From NCBI GenBank assembly GCA_964522485.1, contig CAZFUS010000113.1, positions 1 to 6,227 on the forward strand: DNA of 6,227 nucleotides, given 5' to 3'. Source of the DNA: Methylohalomonas sp964522485 (GTDB taxonomy: Bacteria > Pseudomonadota > Gammaproteobacteria > Methylohalomonadales > Methylohalomonadaceae). Position 1 is the stretch's first letter; the number at the start of each line of letters is the position of its first letter. Of this stretch, positions 5,685-6,227 are shown one piece after another. Position numbers and translations under genes: made by a program. The notes under the pieces were generated by a model, which saw nothing but the letters and a program-made list of their open reading frames with translations, was not told where the DNA came from and searched no databases.

Positions 5685-6042
5685 ATGCATGGTGCGGGTA
5701 GGGATGGGCTGCAGGCAGGGATTCTGTTTGCCGTGGCCGTTACCATGACCTGGCCGGGCGTCAGCCTTGCCGACGAAGTCTGGCCCGAATTCAATTCCTT
5801 CTCCCCCGACGATGGTATCCGCATACAACCGGGTGCGCAGTTCCGGCTCGATGCCGCGGTACATGACAGTCGCTGACATCAATGGTGGCGAGGAAGACAA
5901 CCTGACGCGCGGTCTGAACTGGTATCCGAACGATAATCTGCGTTTTTCCGCCAATTACATCAGGGTATTGGAGGTACAGGGCGGCCCCTTGCCGGATAAT
6001 GAACCATCCACCTTTCTTGTTCGCAGCCGGCTGGCATTCTGA
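5685..6042 (+). pseudogene. Remnant of an OprP/OprO-type porin with internal deletion
   Basis: The 5' part (5685 to ~5873) encodes a signal peptide, cleaved after SLA at residue 29, and the start of a mature porin (EVWPEFNSFSPDDGIRIQPG, then AQFRLDAAVHDS) before a TGA at 5874. From about 5869, a different frame gives DINGGEEDNLTRGLNWYPND, FSANYIRV and finally LVRSRLAF with a stop at 6040-6042. This second piece matches the last two strands of phosphate-selective porins O/P (Pfam Porin_O_P type), including the terminal Phe required for outer-membrane insertion. Family members are roughly 350-450 residues, whereas only ~60 N-terminal and ~55 C-terminal codons remain. A deletion of about a kilobase that also changed frame, joined near 5860-5875, is the simplest explanation. 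No functional barrel could be made. What the porin transported cannot be told; phosphate or polyphosphate is the family's best-known substrate. Confidence 0.82.
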
Positions 6043-6055
6043 CAATAAAAATCGG

Positions 6056-6227
6056 CTAGCCTGGATCGAGTAACGATTCAATATTGACCTGCTCGCCGGC
6101 GTGGTCGGCATCGTAGCCACTCAACTGATTCACCCGTTCGCGAAACGGCGTGCTTTTCAATAAAGTCAGCAAAGCTTTGACGGCACGGGTTTTAAGCAGT
6201 GACTGCGGCAGACAGAAATAATAGTTT
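6056..6227 (-). CDS. C-terminus of a probable PBP-like-domain transcriptional regulator (partial)
   Basis: The frame is open from the window edge to a TAG at 6056-6058 and gives the last 56 residues, starting NYYFCLPQSLLKTRAVKALL and ending NIESLLDPG. The pattern YYxxCLPxSLLxxxAVxALLxLL, then FRERVNQLSGYDADHAGE, resembles the end of the periplasmic-binding-protein-like domain found in helix-turn-helix regulators related to molybdate/tungstate sensing (the 'LPGYxxxxAGEV' ending). I recognise this from memory only. The DNA-binding part would lie outside the window, and a free substrate-binding protein is an alternative. It converges on the porin remnant with 13 bases between stops; GGCTAGCC (6054-6061) is a small palindrome over the stop codon. 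Confidence 0.6.
   Translation of the reverse strand, partial: NYYFCLPQSLLKTRAVKALLTLLKSTPFRERVNQLSGYDADHAGEQVNIESLLDPG

Overview
The window reads as chromosomal DNA of a Gram-negative proteobacterium, most likely a gammaproteobacterium. The 5S rRNA end is close to that of E. coli, and there is an LpxL-type lipid A acyltransferase, a glutathione-dependent glyoxalase II, c4-like periplasmic cytochromes and the remains of an OprP/OprO-type outer-membrane porin. I cannot name the species. Most of the window is ordinary housekeeping and envelope sequence; I see no CRISPR array, insertion sequence, phage gene or tRNA.

Layout. Positions 1-92 hold the 3' end of a 5S rRNA gene and the strong intrinsic terminator closing an rRNA operon. 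A leader with a conspicuous 12-bp inverted repeat (163-200) follows. Then comes a two-gene, translationally coupled operon (216-2275): a putative zinc metallopeptidase and a D-Ala-D-Ala-ligase-like ATP-grasp enzyme. This pair is the least understood part of the window and the best candidate for an uncharacterised pathway. Next is a small DUF1328 membrane protein (2523-2690) with its own leader, strong ribosome binding site and terminator. The lauroyl acyltransferase gene lpxL (2833-3744) lies on the minus strand. A 380-base non-coding stretch separates it from two overlapping plus-strand genes (4125-4854), each encoding a secreted single-haem cytochrome c; together they look like a diheme cytochrome c4 split into two genes. 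gloB (4868-5638, minus) converges on them with a 13-base gap.

The right end (5685-6042) is a porin pseudogene: signal peptide and first mature residues, a large internal deletion with a frame change, then the family's C-terminal strands ending in Phe. Converging on it is the C-terminus of a minus-strand protein running off the window (6056-6227), probably the periplasmic-binding-like sensor domain of a transcriptional regulator.

How the genes work together. The peptidase/ATP-grasp pair is probably one functional unit, with one protein forming and the other cutting or trimming an amide or peptide bond; the substrate is unknown. The two cytochromes probably form a periplasmic electron-transfer pair. 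lpxL and gloB are independent housekeeping genes for lipid A assembly and methylglyoxal detoxification. The DUF1328 gene has a weak match to an extracytoplasmic-stress (sigma-E-type) promoter.
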